Shown: positions 9,003 to 17,274 of the stretch, one piece after another
Layout of the letters: the number at the start of each line of letters is the position of its first letter
Position numbering within the stretch: the first letter of the stretch is position 1
Assembly (NCBI RefSeq): GCF_000834655.1
Contig: NZ_JXQQ01000017.1
Span: forward strand, 30,648 to 94,647
Reading direction: 5' to 3'
DNA: 64,000 bases
DNA from: Variovorax paradoxus
Lineage (GTDB): Bacteria > Pseudomonadota > Gammaproteobacteria > Burkholderiales > Burkholderiaceae_C
Program-made: the position numbers and the translations under genes
The notes under the pieces: generated by a model
Databases searched by the model: none
The model's input: the letters and a program-made list of their open reading frames with translations, nothing else
Told to the model about the DNA's origin: nothing

Positions 9003-10121
9003 TCAACCGCGGCGGGCCTTGACGGCCTGCGACAGCGTCTCGAGCACCTGCACCGAATCGTCCCAGCCGATGCATGCATCGGTGATGCTCTTGCCGTATT
9101 CGAGGCCCGAGATCTGATCCTTGCCCGGCGTGAACTTCTGGGCGCCCGCCTGCAGGTGGCTCTCGACCATCACGCCGAACACGCGGTTCGAGCCGCTGGC
9201 GATCTGACCCGCGATGTCCTTGGCCACATCGATCTGCTTCTGGTGCTGCTTGGAACTGTTGGCGTGGCTGCAGTCGACCATCAGCGTGGGCGGGAGCTTC
9301 GCGGCTTCGAGGTCCTTGCAGGCGGCTTCGACGCTGGCGGCGTCGTAGTTCGGCGCCTTGCCGCCGCGCAGGATCACGTGGCAGTCGCGGTTGCCGTTGG
9401 TCTGCACGATCGCGACCTGGCCGTTCTTGTGCACCGAGAGGAAGTGATGGCCGCGCGCCGCTGCCTGGATGGCGTCGGTGGCGATGCGGATGTTGCCGTC
9501 GGTGCCGTTCTTGAAGCCGATGGGGGCCGACAGGCCCGAGGCCAGCTCGCGGTGCACCTGGCTTTCGGTGGTGCGCGCGCCGATGGCGCCCCAGGCGATC
9601 AGGTCGCCGATGTACTGGGGCGAGATCACATCCAGGAACTCGCTGCCCGCCGGCAGGCCGATGCGGTTGATGTCGATCAGCAACTGGCGCGCGATGCGCA
9701 GGCCCTCGTCGATGCGGAAGCTCTCGTCCAGGTACGGGTCGTTGATCAGGCCCTTCCAGCCGACAGTGGTGCGCGGCTTCTCGAAGTACACGCGCATCAC
9801 GATCTCGAGGGTGCCGGCGTATTTTTCGCGCTCGACCTTCAGGCGGCGGGCGTATTCGAGCGCCGCGGCGGGGTCGTGGATCGAGCAGGGGCCCATGATC
9901 ACCAGCAGCCGGTCGTCCTTGCCGGCCATGATGTTGTGGATGCTGCGGCGGGTGCCCTCGATGAGCGTTTCGACCGGCGTGCCGCGGATCGGGAAGAAGC
10001 GGATCAGATGTTCAGGAGGGGGCAGCACGTTGATGTCCTTGATGCGTTCGTCGTCGGTCTTGCTGGTTTTTTCGACGCTCGCATACCAGCTGTCGCTGGC
10101 CGGGGCAGTGTTCGTGCTCAT
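9003..10121 (-). CDS. aroG: 3-deoxy-7-phosphoheptulonate synthase, type I
   Basis: 372 residues. It condenses phosphoenolpyruvate and erythrose 4-phosphate, the committed step of the shikimate pathway to Phe, Tyr and Trp. Visible signatures: RFFPIRGTP at about 41-49, GPCSIHD at 77-83 and KPRTTVGWKGL at about 115-125. The ATG at 10121 has an AAGGA ribosome site and matches the family start; the frame is open further upstream but that part is leader and terminator DNA. Which amino acid inhibits the enzyme cannot be told. A Phe/Tyr/Trp-rich leader peptide and a terminator precede it, so attenuation is likely. Confidence 0.95.
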   Translation of the reverse strand: MSTNTAPASDSWYASVEKTSKTDDERIKDINVLPPPEHLIRFFPIRGTPVETLIEGTRRSIHNIMAGKDDRLLVIMGPCSIHDPAAALEYARRLKVEREKYAGTLEIVMRVYFEKPRTTVGWKGLINDPYLDESFRIDEGLRIARQLLIDINRIGLPAGSEFLDVISPQYIGDLIAWGAIGARTTESQVHRELASGLSAPIGFKNGTDGNIRIATDAIQAAARGHHFLSVHKNGQVAIVQTNGNRDCHVILRGGKAPNYDAASVEAACKDLEAAKLPPTLMVDCSHANSSKQHQKQIDVAKDIAGQIASGSNRVFGVMVESHLQAGAQKFTPGKDQISGLEYGKSITDACIGWDDSVQVLETLSQAVKARRG

Positions 10122-10159
10122 GGTGCTGTTCCTTGTTGGAGTGAATATCGTCAGGGCAT

Positions 10160-10195
10160 AAAAAAACCGCCGGGGCTTGGGGCGCCGGCGGTTTT
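10160..10195 (-). terminator. Attenuator terminator upstream of aroG
   Basis: On the minus strand AAAACCGCCGG pairs with CCGGCGGTTTT around an 11-base spacer, followed by a T-run. It ends about 39 bases before the aroG ATG. No gene other than the leader peptide lies between it and the preceding terminator, so its role is to stop transcripts heading into aroG. The 5' arm can instead pair with CGGCGG inside the leader coding region (10233-10238). Confidence 0.8.
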
Positions 10196-10213
10196 GGAGG
10201 GTGTTCGTTTGCT

Positions 10214-10288
10214 TTACGCGCTCGCCTCTCGTCCGCCGAAAACCGGGAACCAAAAGTAGGCAAAAAAGTAAGCGCGGAGGGCGGACAT
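10214..10288 (-). CDS. Aromatic-rich leader peptide of aroG (24 residues)
   Basis: An ATG at 10288 opens 24 codons ending in TAA at 10214-10216. Residues 7-14 read YFFAYFWF, with another Phe at 17: five Phe, two Tyr and one Trp in total. The peptide lies between a terminator closing the upstream gene and the aroG attenuator hairpin. Ribosome stalling at these codons when aromatic aminoacyl-tRNA is scarce would leave the CGGCGG at codons 17-19 free to pair with the attenuator 5' arm. There is no Shine-Dalgarno, but a TACATT box lies eight bases upstream, so the mRNA may be leaderless. Function is inferred from layout. Confidence 0.75.
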   Translation of the reverse strand: MSALRAYFFAYFWFPVFGGREASA

Positions 10289-10296
10289 AGGGGCGG

Positions 10297-10327
10297 AATG
10301 TAGCACGGAAAATAAAGACCCGGTCAA
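10297..10327 (-). promoter_or_regulatory. Predicted promoter of the aroG leader
   Basis: TTGACC at 10322-10327 and TACATT at 10297-10302 on the minus strand, with a 19-bp spacer that is longer than ideal. The -10 box ends eight bases before the leader ATG. The -35 box falls inside the upstream gene's terminator. Confidence 0.4.
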
Positions 10328-10338
10328 GCGGCCGGGTC
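10308..10338 (-). terminator. Terminator after the lipoprotein gene
   Basis: GACCCGG and CCGGGTC arms (10317-10323 and 10332-10338) with an 8-base loop, followed on the minus strand by TTTATTTT. It lies just past the TAA of the lipoprotein gene. Confidence 0.8.
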
Positions 10339-10349
10339 CGGGGCGTGGT

Positions 10350-10886
10350 TTACCGGTAGCCCGATTCGTTGGGGTTGTGAATGATCCAGATCAGGTTGCC
10401 GCTGGTGTATTCACCCATGCCGCCGCCCGCGAAGATCAGCCGCCCCTGGCCCTTGTAGGTCATCTCGAAACGATGGCGATCGCTGCCGAAATAGAACGGA
10501 ATGAAGGCCTTGCCCGTCACGTAGGCACCCTGGTCGGTCGGCGCGCCGGCGATGTCGGTGACTTGCTTGGCGCTCATGCCGATCTGCAGGCGGGTGAACT
10601 TGCTGTTGCGCGCGGGGTTGCCGGTGATTTCGCCTTCGTAGCCGTTCAGGCCCTTGACCGTGCGGCCGCTGCCGGCTTCGACCTTGGAGGAATCGGTCAC
10701 GTTGCCCCGGCCGTCCATGCCGGCGCCGGAACCGCTGCGCGCCGAAGCCGCGGGTGCGGGGGCCGGTGCCGCCGCAGGCTGGCTGGCGCCGGCTCCGCCG
10801 CGCGATGCGCAACCGGCGCTCGCAAGCACGACCACGGCAGCCGCAGCCCACAGGGCCGCAGACGAATTGATCTTGTTGTTCCTCAT
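10350..10886 (-). CDS. Putative lipoprotein with SmpA/BamE-like C-terminal half
   Basis: 178 residues. A signal peptide ends in LASAGC, placing the lipid-modified Cys at 26 (the -3 position is Ser, a loose lipobox). An Ala/Pro/Gly-rich linker follows. The C-terminal half (RLQIGMSAKQVTDIAGAP, then an aromatic-rich beta region) resembles the SmpA/OmlA fold of BamE, but the arrangement is not that of BamE itself. An AAGGAAGGAG ribosome site supports the ATG at 10886. It follows tldD and ends in its own terminator. Confidence 0.7.
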   Translation of the reverse strand: MRNNKINSSAALWAAAAVVVLASAGCASRGGAGASQPAAAPAPAPAASARSGSGAGMDGRGNVTDSSKVEAGSGRTVKGLNGYEGEITGNPARNSKFTRLQIGMSAKQVTDIAGAPTDQGAYVTGKAFIPFYFGSDRHRFEMTYKGQGRLIFAGGGMGEYTSGNLIWIIHNPNESGYR

Positions 10887-10932
10887 CGAATGCTCCTTCC
10901 TTGTTTGTGAAGGAGCGCAGCTTAACAAGCCT

Positions 10933-12393
10933 TCAGGCCGTTCCGCCCACGGTCAACCCATCGATCCGAAGGGTCGGCTGGCCGACGCCCACGGGCACGC
11001 TCTGGCCTTCCTTGCCGCAGGTGCCCACGCCCGAATCGAGCGCCATGTCGTTGCCGATCATGGTCACGCGGGTGAGCGCGTCGGGGCCGTTGCCCACGAT
11101 GGTCGCGCCCTTGACCGGGTACTGGATCTTGCCGTTCTCGACCCAGAAGGCCTCGCTGGCCGAGAACACGAACTTGCCGCTCGTGATGTCGACCTGCCCG
11201 CCGCCGAAGTTGGTGGCGTAGAGGCCCTTCTTGATGCTGGCCACGATTTCTTGCGGGTCCTTGTCGCCGCCCAGCATGTAGGTGTTGGTCATGCGCGGCA
11301 TCGGCACGTGGGCATAGCTCTCGCGGCGGCCGTTGCCGGTGGGCTTGACCTTCATGAGGCGGGCATTCATCGAGTCCTGGATGTAGCCCTTGAGGATGCC
11401 GTCCTCGATCAGCACGTTGCGCTGGCTGGCGTTGCCCTCATCGTCGACGTTGAGCGAGCCGCGGCGGTCGGCGATCGTGCCGTCGTCGAGCACCGTGACG
11501 CCCTTGGCCGCCACGCGCTGGCCGATGCGGCCCGAGAACGCGCTCGAACCCTTGCGGTTGAAGTCGCCTTCCAGCCCGTGGCCGATCGCCTCGTGCAGCA
11601 GGATGCCGGGCCAGCCGGAGCCGAGCACCACTGTCATCTCGCCGGCCGGTGCCGGCCGGGCGTCCAGGTTGGTCAGCGCGGCCTTCACGGCCTGGTCGAC
11701 GTATTCGGCGATCTTCTCGTCGTCGAAATAGGCCAGGCCAAAGCGCCCGCCGCCGCCGCCGGAGCCGACTTCGCGCCGGCCGTTCTGTTCGGCGATCACG
11801 GTGACCGACAGGCGCACCAGCGGACGCACGTCGGCGGCCAGCGTGCCGTCTGCGCGCGCCACGAGCACCACGTCGTATTCGCTCGCCAGGCCCGCCATGA
11901 CCTGGGCCACGCGCGGGTCGCGCGAACGCGCCAGCTTCTCGGTCTTTTCGAGCAGCTTGACCTTGGCCGTGCTGTCGAGCGTGGAAATGGGATCGACGCC
12001 GTTGTAGAGCGAGCGGCTCGAGGCGATCTTGCGGGTCGGCGTCTTCACGCGGCCGGTGCGGCCGGCGGAGGAGATCGAGCGGACGGTGCGGGCCGCATCG
12101 AGGAGCGACGCCTCGGAAATATCGTCCGAATAGGCGAAGGCGGTTTTCTCGCCGCTGACCGCGCGCACGCCGACGCCTTGGTCGATGCTGAAGCTGCCGG
12201 TCTTGACGATGCCCTCTTCGAGGCTCCAGCCTTCGCTGCGCGTGTACTGGAAATAGAGGTCGGCGTCGTCCACCTTGTGAGAGGTGATCTCGGCCAGGGC
12301 CTTGCTCAGGTGCGATTCGTCCAGGCCGAATGGCGTGAGCAGGAGTTGTTGGGCTGTGGCGAGGCGCTCGATGGTGGGTTCGCGGGAGATCAT
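10933..12393 (-). CDS. tldD: Metalloprotease TldD
   Basis: 486 residues. TldD works with TldE/PmbA as a zinc protease that trims unfolded or ribosomally made peptides. The HEAIGH motif at 267-272, followed by GLEGDFNRKG, is the TldD zinc site. Length and the conserved C-terminal half (VENGKIQYPVKGATIVGNG) fit the family. No tldE is nearby. An AATAAT box lies five bases before the ATG, inside the gap that also holds a repeat element. Confidence 0.95.
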   Translation of the reverse strand: MISREPTIERLATAQQLLLTPFGLDESHLSKALAEITSHKVDDADLYFQYTRSEGWSLEEGIVKTGSFSIDQGVGVRAVSGEKTAFAYSDDISEASLLDAARTVRSISSAGRTGRVKTPTRKIASSRSLYNGVDPISTLDSTAKVKLLEKTEKLARSRDPRVAQVMAGLASEYDVVLVARADGTLAADVRPLVRLSVTVIAEQNGRREVGSGGGGGRFGLAYFDDEKIAEYVDQAVKAALTNLDARPAPAGEMTVVLGSGWPGILLHEAIGHGLEGDFNRKGSSAFSGRIGQRVAAKGVTVLDDGTIADRRGSLNVDDEGNASQRNVLIEDGILKGYIQDSMNARLMKVKPTGNGRRESYAHVPMPRMTNTYMLGGDKDPQEIVASIKKGLYATNFGGGQVDITSGKFVFSASEAFWVENGKIQYPVKGATIVGNGPDALTRVTMIGNDMALDSGVGTCGKEGQSVPVGVGQPTLRIDGLTVGGTA

Positions 12394-12398
12394 GGTCG

Positions 12399-12404
12399 AT
12401 TATT
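12399..12404 (-). promoter_or_regulatory. -10-like box abutting tldD
   Basis: AATAAT on the minus strand ends five bases before the tldD ATG at 12393. No Shine-Dalgarno is visible. Confidence 0.45.
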
Positions 12405-12407
12405 GCT

Positions 12408-12504
12408 CGCCCCCAGGCTGGCGCGCACTTCGCGTCGCTTTCGCCTTCCCCCGGCCGGGGGCAACACCCGAGGCCCGGCAGAGCCGGCTCCCCGGTGTTT
12501 CCGG
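12408..12504 (-). repeat. Interspersed repeat, family A copy 1
   Basis: GC-rich element between rodA and tldD. Its reverse complement carries the shared parts CCGGCTCTGCCGG, GTTGCCCCCGGCCGGGGG, GCGAAGTGCG and GCCTGGGGGCGAGC. Three more copies lie at about 17275, 24238 and 26287. Confidence 0.7.
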
Positions 12505-12506
12505 AC

Positions 12507-13661
12507 TCAGTTCTGCGCGAGCTTCCGGGCCCGGGCGATCGACATCAGGATGCCCAGGCCCAGCCCCAGCGTCACCATCGCCGTCCCGCCGTAGCTGATG
12601 AAGGGCAGCGGCACCCCCACCACCGGCAGGATCCCGCTCACCATGCCCATGTTGACGAAGGCATAGGTGAAGAAAATCATCGTGACCGCCCCTGCCAGGA
12701 GCCGCGAGAACAGGGTCGCCGCGCTGGTCGCGATGGCCAGCCCGCGGAAGATCAGCAGGATGAAGGCCGAGATCAGCGCCAGGTTGCCCACCAGCCCGAA
12801 TTCCTCGGAATAGGCGGCGAAGATGAAGTCGGTGGTGCGCTCGGGAATGAATTCGAGGTGCGTCTGGGTGCCCTGCATGAAGCCCTTGCCGCCGACGCCG
12901 CCCGAGCCGATGGCGATCATCCCCTGGATGATGTGGAAACCCTTGCCCAACGGGTCCTTGCTCGGGTCGAGCAGCGTGCACACGCGCTGCTTCTGGTAGT
13001 CGTGCAGCACCCGCCAGTCGACGCCGTCGGTGCACAACCTCGACTCGAAGCTCACGATCAGCGTCACGGCGATGGCGCCGATCACCACCGGCGGCACGAT
13101 CAGCTTCCAGGGGAGGCCGGCAAAGAAGATCACCGCCATGCCCGCGGCCAGCACCAGCAGGGAGGTGCCCAGGTCAGGCTGCTTCATGATGAGCCCGACC
13201 GGCACCGCCAGCAGCACCGTGGCCACCACGAAATCGAGCGGCCGCAACTGGCCTTCGCGCCGCTGGAACCACCAGGCCAGCATCAGCGGCATGGCGATCT
13301 TGAGAATTTCGCTGGGCTGGATCACCACGCCGATGTTGATCCAGCGCTGGGCGCCCTTCTTGGTGATGCCGAAGAGCGCCACCGCGATCAGCAGCGCCAC
13401 CCCGGCCGCGTAGAGCGGCACCGCGAACATCATCAGCCGCTGCGGCGGCACCTGCGCCACCACGAACATGATGAAGCCGGCCAGGAGCATGTTGCGGCCA
13501 TGGTCGACGAAGCGCGAGCCGTGGTCGTACCCGGAGGAATACATGGTCAGCAACCCGGCGAAGGCCAGGAGCAGCACGGCGAAGGCCAGAAAGCCGTCGA
13601 AGCCCTGGAAGATGGGCGCGATTCGGCGCGCCAGGGAGGGCTGATTGAACACGGCGGACAT
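12507..13661 (-). CDS. rodA: Rod-shape peptidoglycan glycosyltransferase RodA
   Basis: 384 residues with about ten hydrophobic segments, a SEDS-family polymerase of the elongasome that partners PBP2. The family motifs HGSRFVDHGRNMLL near the N-terminus, the PSEILKIAMPL region, and the C-terminal LPFISYGGTAM are present. RodA is distinguished from FtsW by its divergence from the second SEDS gene in the dcw cluster here. PBP2 and mreBCD are not adjacent; the upstream gene is a histidine kinase. A GATAAT box lies eight bases before the ATG. Confidence 0.92.
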   Translation of the reverse strand: MSAVFNQPSLARRIAPIFQGFDGFLAFAVLLLAFAGLLTMYSSGYDHGSRFVDHGRNMLLAGFIMFVVAQVPPQRLMMFAVPLYAAGVALLIAVALFGITKKGAQRWINIGVVIQPSEILKIAMPLMLAWWFQRREGQLRPLDFVVATVLLAVPVGLIMKQPDLGTSLLVLAAGMAVIFFAGLPWKLIVPPVVIGAIAVTLIVSFESRLCTDGVDWRVLHDYQKQRVCTLLDPSKDPLGKGFHIIQGMIAIGSGGVGGKGFMQGTQTHLEFIPERTTDFIFAAYSEEFGLVGNLALISAFILLIFRGLAIATSAATLFSRLLAGAVTMIFFTYAFVNMGMVSGILPVVGVPLPFISYGGTAMVTLGLGLGILMSIARARKLAQN

Positions 13662-13669
13662 GGGGGCGG

Positions 13670-13675
13670 ATTATC
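13670..13675 (-). promoter_or_regulatory. -10-like box close to rodA
   Basis: GATAAT on the minus strand, eight bases before the rodA ATG and within the 32-bp gap after the kinase gene. Suggests rodA is not wholly dependent on the two-component operon. Confidence 0.45.
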
Positions 13676-13693
13676 CGCGCCCCGAAACCCGTT

Positions 13694-15550
13694 TCAGCCA
13701 AAAGCCAGTTGAACGACCGTGCGCCCCGGTCGGCTTTCGACCGACAGCCGCGCGCCGATGGCCCCGGCGCGCTCCCACAGGGCCCTGGGCACCTGCGAGG
13801 CGTCGAAGCCCCGGCCGTTGTCGATGACCCGGAGCCGCACCGTGTCGCCCTGCATGTCAGCCTCGATCCGCAGCACGCTCGCCTGCGCATGCTGCAGCAC
13901 GTTGGAGATGGCCTCGAACAGCAGGAACTGCAGTTGCCGCATGGCATGCGCGTCGAGCAGTTGCACCGGCGCGACCTCGTCCACGGCCCATTCGAATTCG
14001 ATGCCCGCCGCCGCCAGCCGGGGTTCCAGCCGGTAGCGCAGCGCTGCCAGCAGCGCGCCGACGTCGCCCGGCGGCAGGTGGATCGAGTCGATCGAGAGCT
14101 TGAGCTGGTCGAGCGAGTCGCGCAGCGTGCGCAGCAGTTCCTCGGAGCTGGTCTGGCCCGACTGCAGCTGCCGGATCGCCGAGCTGATGTGCGAACCCAC
14201 GCCGTCGTGCATGTCGCGCAGGATGCGCTCGCGCTCGTGGGTGCGGGCCTGGTCGCGCGCCACCTGTTCGAGCTCGGCATAGGTCGACGCCAGTTCGCGC
14301 TCGCGCTGCGCCACCCGGTCGGCCAGCGCCGCGACCCATCCGCGCGCCTGCGTGCTCACGGCGTGAAAGCGCCGCAGCACGATCAGCAGCAGCGCGATGC
14401 CGAAGAAGATCGACGAATAGCGCACCCAGGTGGTCTCGCCGTAGGCGTCGCTCAGGCGGATCACCAGCCAGTCGCGCACGCCGAAGGCCACCGTCACGAG
14501 CGCCGCGAGGGCCACCAGCATCCGCTCGGTGCTCGGATGGCGCACCGTGGACACCACGAAGCCGCTCACGAAGACGCCGATGATCACGATCTCGATGGCG
14601 AGCCAGCCGGTGAGCCACACCGGTTGCTCGCGCTGCAGCGCCAGCGTGCTCGCCACCACCGTTCCGGCGACGACGGCGGCGAGCGGCCAGCGCAGCCACT
14701 GCAGCCGGGGATTGCGGGCCCAGCCCGCGAGGTGGTAGCAGAACATCATGGCCGAGGCCGCCCAGCCCGCGTAGCAGGCGGCCATTAGCACGCCCCAAGG
14801 AACCCAGGGCAGCGGCGGCTCGGCAATCACGCCGTCGGCCACCCGGACTGCCCAGCAGAACTCGGCGAGCGCCGCCCACAGATAGATGCCGTCACGCCGG
14901 TGGCGGCCCACGGCGCCGGTGTCGACCTGCGTGAGCCAGAGGGCCAGCGCGATGCTGCCGACGATCAGGCTGAAGGCCGTGAGCAGCACCGAGCCGGTAA
15001 AGCGCCACGCATAGGCGCTCTCGAAGAATTCGGTGCGCACCGGCGTCGCGGGGCCGACGACCACGCGCGAGAGCCCGGCGCGCCGGGCGCTGTCGGCGCG
15101 CAAGCGGATCTGCAGGTGGTTCTCGCCGGCTTGCAGCAGGCGACCGGGCACGGGCACGTAGATCGGCGCCTTGGCGTAGTCGGCCTCGTTGCCCACGCTC
15201 ATGTCGCCGTAGACCTGCAGCAGCGCCCCGTTCAGCTGCACCTCGAAGACATTGCCGACGCGGGGAATGAAGATGCCCCAGGGCGTTTCCGGCGCAGCTG
15301 CAAGGGTGAGCGGCAGGTCGAAGCTCGCAAGGCCGGGCTGGCCCCGGTGCTGGCGGTCCCAGTGGTAGGAGAGTTCGACCGGCCCGGTGCGCGTGATGCC
15401 GTCGACCGACGTCGTGATCGTGCCCCGGCGCAGTTCGATCGAGCCATCGGCGGCCTGGAGCGTCTCTGCCGCCGCAGCCCCCGTGCCCGCAGCGCCCGCC
15501 GCCAGCATGGCCAGCCACAGCGAGAGCAGCGATGCCAGCCTCGCCAGCAT
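13694..15550 (-). CDS. Membrane sensor histidine kinase (HisKA_3 type)
   Basis: 618 residues. A signal peptide (to about 28) precedes a periplasmic sensor domain of about 160 residues, then some seven membrane helices between about 175 and 390, a layout like 7TMR-DISM sensors. The dimerisation motif ILRDMHDGVGSHISS puts the phosphorylated His at 448. The ATPase domain shows an N-box (EAISNVLQHA, about 546-555) and DNGRGFD at 577-583. It sits 6 bp after the LuxR-type response regulator, so they form a pair. The signal is unknown. Confidence 0.9.
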   Translation of the reverse strand: MLARLASLLSLWLAMLAAGAAGTGAAAAETLQAADGSIELRRGTITTSVDGITRTGPVELSYHWDRQHRGQPGLASFDLPLTLAAAPETPWGIFIPRVGNVFEVQLNGALLQVYGDMSVGNEADYAKAPIYVPVPGRLLQAGENHLQIRLRADSARRAGLSRVVVGPATPVRTEFFESAYAWRFTGSVLLTAFSLIVGSIALALWLTQVDTGAVGRHRRDGIYLWAALAEFCWAVRVADGVIAEPPLPWVPWGVLMAACYAGWAASAMMFCYHLAGWARNPRLQWLRWPLAAVVAGTVVASTLALQREQPVWLTGWLAIEIVIIGVFVSGFVVSTVRHPSTERMLVALAALVTVAFGVRDWLVIRLSDAYGETTWVRYSSIFFGIALLLIVLRRFHAVSTQARGWVAALADRVAQRERELASTYAELEQVARDQARTHERERILRDMHDGVGSHISSAIRQLQSGQTSSEELLRTLRDSLDQLKLSIDSIHLPPGDVGALLAALRYRLEPRLAAAGIEFEWAVDEVAPVQLLDAHAMRQLQFLLFEAISNVLQHAQASVLRIEADMQGDTVRLRVIDNGRGFDASQVPRALWERAGAIGARLSVESRPGRTVVQLAFG

Positions 15551-15556
15551 CCGTCC

Positions 15557-16288
15557 TCAGCCCGGGTGAGGCAGCAGGCCCAGGCGCGTGGCCTCGAAGA
15601 CCGCCTCGCTCTTGGAATGCACCGCGAGCTTGCCGTAGAGGTTCTTGATGTGCGTCTGCACCGTGTGCACGCTCAGGCCCTTGAGCCGCGCGATTTCCGC
15701 ATACGAGAAACCGCGCGCGATCAGCGTCAGCACCTCGTGCTCGCGCGCCGAGAGCAGGCCGCGCTCGCTGTCTTCGAAGGCCGCCTCGGGTGCGGCCAGG
15801 CCCGGGCCGGGGATGCTGGCCGATTGCAGGCTGCGGTACTTGGCCAGCACGCGGCGCGCGATCATGGGCGAGATCGGCGATGCGCCGGCCTTCATTTCCA
15901 CGATGGTCTGCGCGATGTCCTCGGGCGCGGCGTCCTTGTGGATGTAGCCCACGGCGCCGGCCTCGATGCTGGCGAGCACGTTCTCCTCGTCGCCGAAGAC
16001 CGACACCACCAGCGGCTCGCAGCCCGGAAAGCGCGCAACGGCGTCGCGGATCACGTCCAGGCCCGTGCCGTCGGGCATGCCGAGGTCCACCAGCAGGACA
16101 TCGGGAATCGTCGTCGTGCGCGCGAGCCAGCCCAGCGCCTCTTGCACAGTGCCCGCACTGCCGAGCCAGAAAAGACGCGGGCTGCGCTGCACGCTCGCCT
16201 CGAAGAAAGCGCGCGCGCGACTGTCGTCCTCGACCACGAGCACGCCCCATCGGCGCAGCGTCCCGTCATCCAGTGCCTCTGTGTTCAT
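15557..16288 (-). CDS. NarL/LuxR-family response regulator
   Basis: 243 residues from the ATG at 16288; an in-frame ATG four codons upstream (16300) is an alternative. The receiver domain has acidic residues Glu20-Asp21-Asp22 and phospho-acceptor Asp68 in LLVDLGMPDG. The C-terminal LuxR helix-turn-helix (LSAREHEVLTLIARG ... LSVHTVQTHIKNL) covers about 175-232. Partner of the adjacent histidine kinase. A TATGCT box seven bases upstream supports the shorter start. Targets are unknown; the divergent short ORF at 16449 lies next to its promoter region. Confidence 0.9.
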   Translation of the reverse strand: MNTEALDDGTLRRWGVLVVEDDSRARAFFEASVQRSPRLFWLGSAGTVQEALGWLARTTTIPDVLLVDLGMPDGTGLDVIRDAVARFPGCEPLVVSVFGDEENVLASIEAGAVGYIHKDAAPEDIAQTIVEMKAGASPISPMIARRVLAKYRSLQSASIPGPGLAAPEAAFEDSERGLLSAREHEVLTLIARGFSYAEIARLKGLSVHTVQTHIKNLYGKLAVHSKSEAVFEATRLGLLPHPG

Positions 16289-16300
16289 GGGCACGAGCAT

Positions 16301-16448
16301 AAGCCTCGAGGGCCCGCCGAATGGCGTACATGCATACCCCTTTCATGGGATGTGCGGCAGGAATCGCCTCCCGAGAATCGGGCGTTTTCAATTTTGTTTG
16401 CAGCTGGTTCACCGCCGCGCGCGCGACGGCGGCAACGAGGAGCAGCCC
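16301..16448. other. Divergent regulatory region between the response regulator and the 26-codon ORF
   Basis: Non-coding apart from possible leader bases. It contains an A/T-rich patch (TTTTCAATTTTGTTTG, about 16386-16401) and a hairpin with CCGCCG and CGGCGG arms (16412-16417 and 16427-16432) around a CG-repeat loop, just before a strong ribosome site. No further gene is seen. Confidence 0.5.
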
Positions 16449-16529
16449 ATGAATACTTTCGGATTCCAGCCAGACGGCCGACGCAGGGCCGGGGCCGGCG
16501 AGGTGTTCACGCGGTGTAAGTCGTTATGA
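16449..16529 (+). CDS. Candidate 26-residue small protein or upstream ORF
   Basis: A GAGGAG ribosome site lies 6 bases before ATG at 16449. The 26 codons encode a basic peptide starting MNTFGFQPDGRRR and end in TGA at 16527-16529. That stop overlaps an ATG at 16526 (ATGA) which is in frame with the downstream hydrolase and would add 47 residues to it. The ORF could be a leader or upstream regulator, or a chance ORF. I do not recognise the sequence. Confidence 0.35.
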   Translation: MNTFGFQPDGRRRAGAGEVFTRCKSL

Positions 16530-16666
16530 GTCATCGCCTTCCCGAAGAACCCATCGCGGCAGGGTTTTTGAATGCCGCGAGCCGTTTTGCGGGCACGGAC
16601 CTCATGCAAAATCACCGCGCTTCCGCCAGCGAGGTGCGGCGTTCGCACCTTCCCTCCCTTCCCCCC

Positions 16667-17260
16667 ATGGACCCGCAAACCACCCATCTGCTGTACCTGC
16701 ACGGCTTCCGTTCCTCGCCCCGTTCGACGAAGGCGCGGCTCGTGGCGCAGCGCGTGGCACACGCACATCCGAACCTGCAGTGGTGGTGCCCGCAGTTGCC
16801 GCCTTCGCCGCACGACGCCATCGACATGGTGATGAAAGGCATTGCGCAATGGCCGCGCAAGTCGATGGCGGTGATCGGCTCGTCGCTGGGCGGCTTCTAT
16901 GCCACCTACGTCGCCGGCATGACGCGCTGCCGCGCGGTGCTGCTCAACCCGGCCGTGCATCCGGCGCGCGACCTCACGCGCTACATCGGCGACCAGACCG
17001 TCTGGCACGACCCGGCCGAGCATTTCTATTTCCGGCCCGAATACATCCACGAACTGCGCGCCATGGAAGTCGGCTCGCTCACGCGGCCCGAGCGCGTCTT
17101 CGCCATCATCGCCAAGGGCGACGAAGCGCTCGACTGGCACGAGATGTCGGCCCGCTACCCGGACAGCAACGTCAAGCTGCTGGAAGGCGGCGACCATGCG
17201 CTGTCGGATTTCGAGTCCGCGCACCTCGATGACGTGATGGCGTTCATCAACCCTGTCTGA
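16667..17260 (+). CDS. YqiA/YcfP-family alpha/beta hydrolase (esterase)
   Basis: 197 residues from MDPQTTHLLYLHGFRSSP. The nucleophile elbow GSSLGG at 71-76 gives Ser73, and GGDHALSDF near the end supplies a catalytic His at about 177. The family acts on short-chain acyl esters in vitro; the natural substrate is uncertain. No good ribosome site precedes 16667; an in-frame ATG at 16526 coupled to the small ORF is an alternative start but its extra residues look unrelated to the family. The next gene is the RNB exoribonuclease. Confidence 0.85.
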   Translation: MDPQTTHLLYLHGFRSSPRSTKARLVAQRVAHAHPNLQWWCPQLPPSPHDAIDMVMKGIAQWPRKSMAVIGSSLGGFYATYVAGMTRCRAVLLNPAVHPARDLTRYIGDQTVWHDPAEHFYFRPEYIHELRAMEVGSLTRPERVFAIIAKGDEALDWHEMSARYPDSNVKLLEGGDHALSDFESAHLDDVMAFINPV

Positions 17261-17274
17261 ACTCCAGGAGCACC

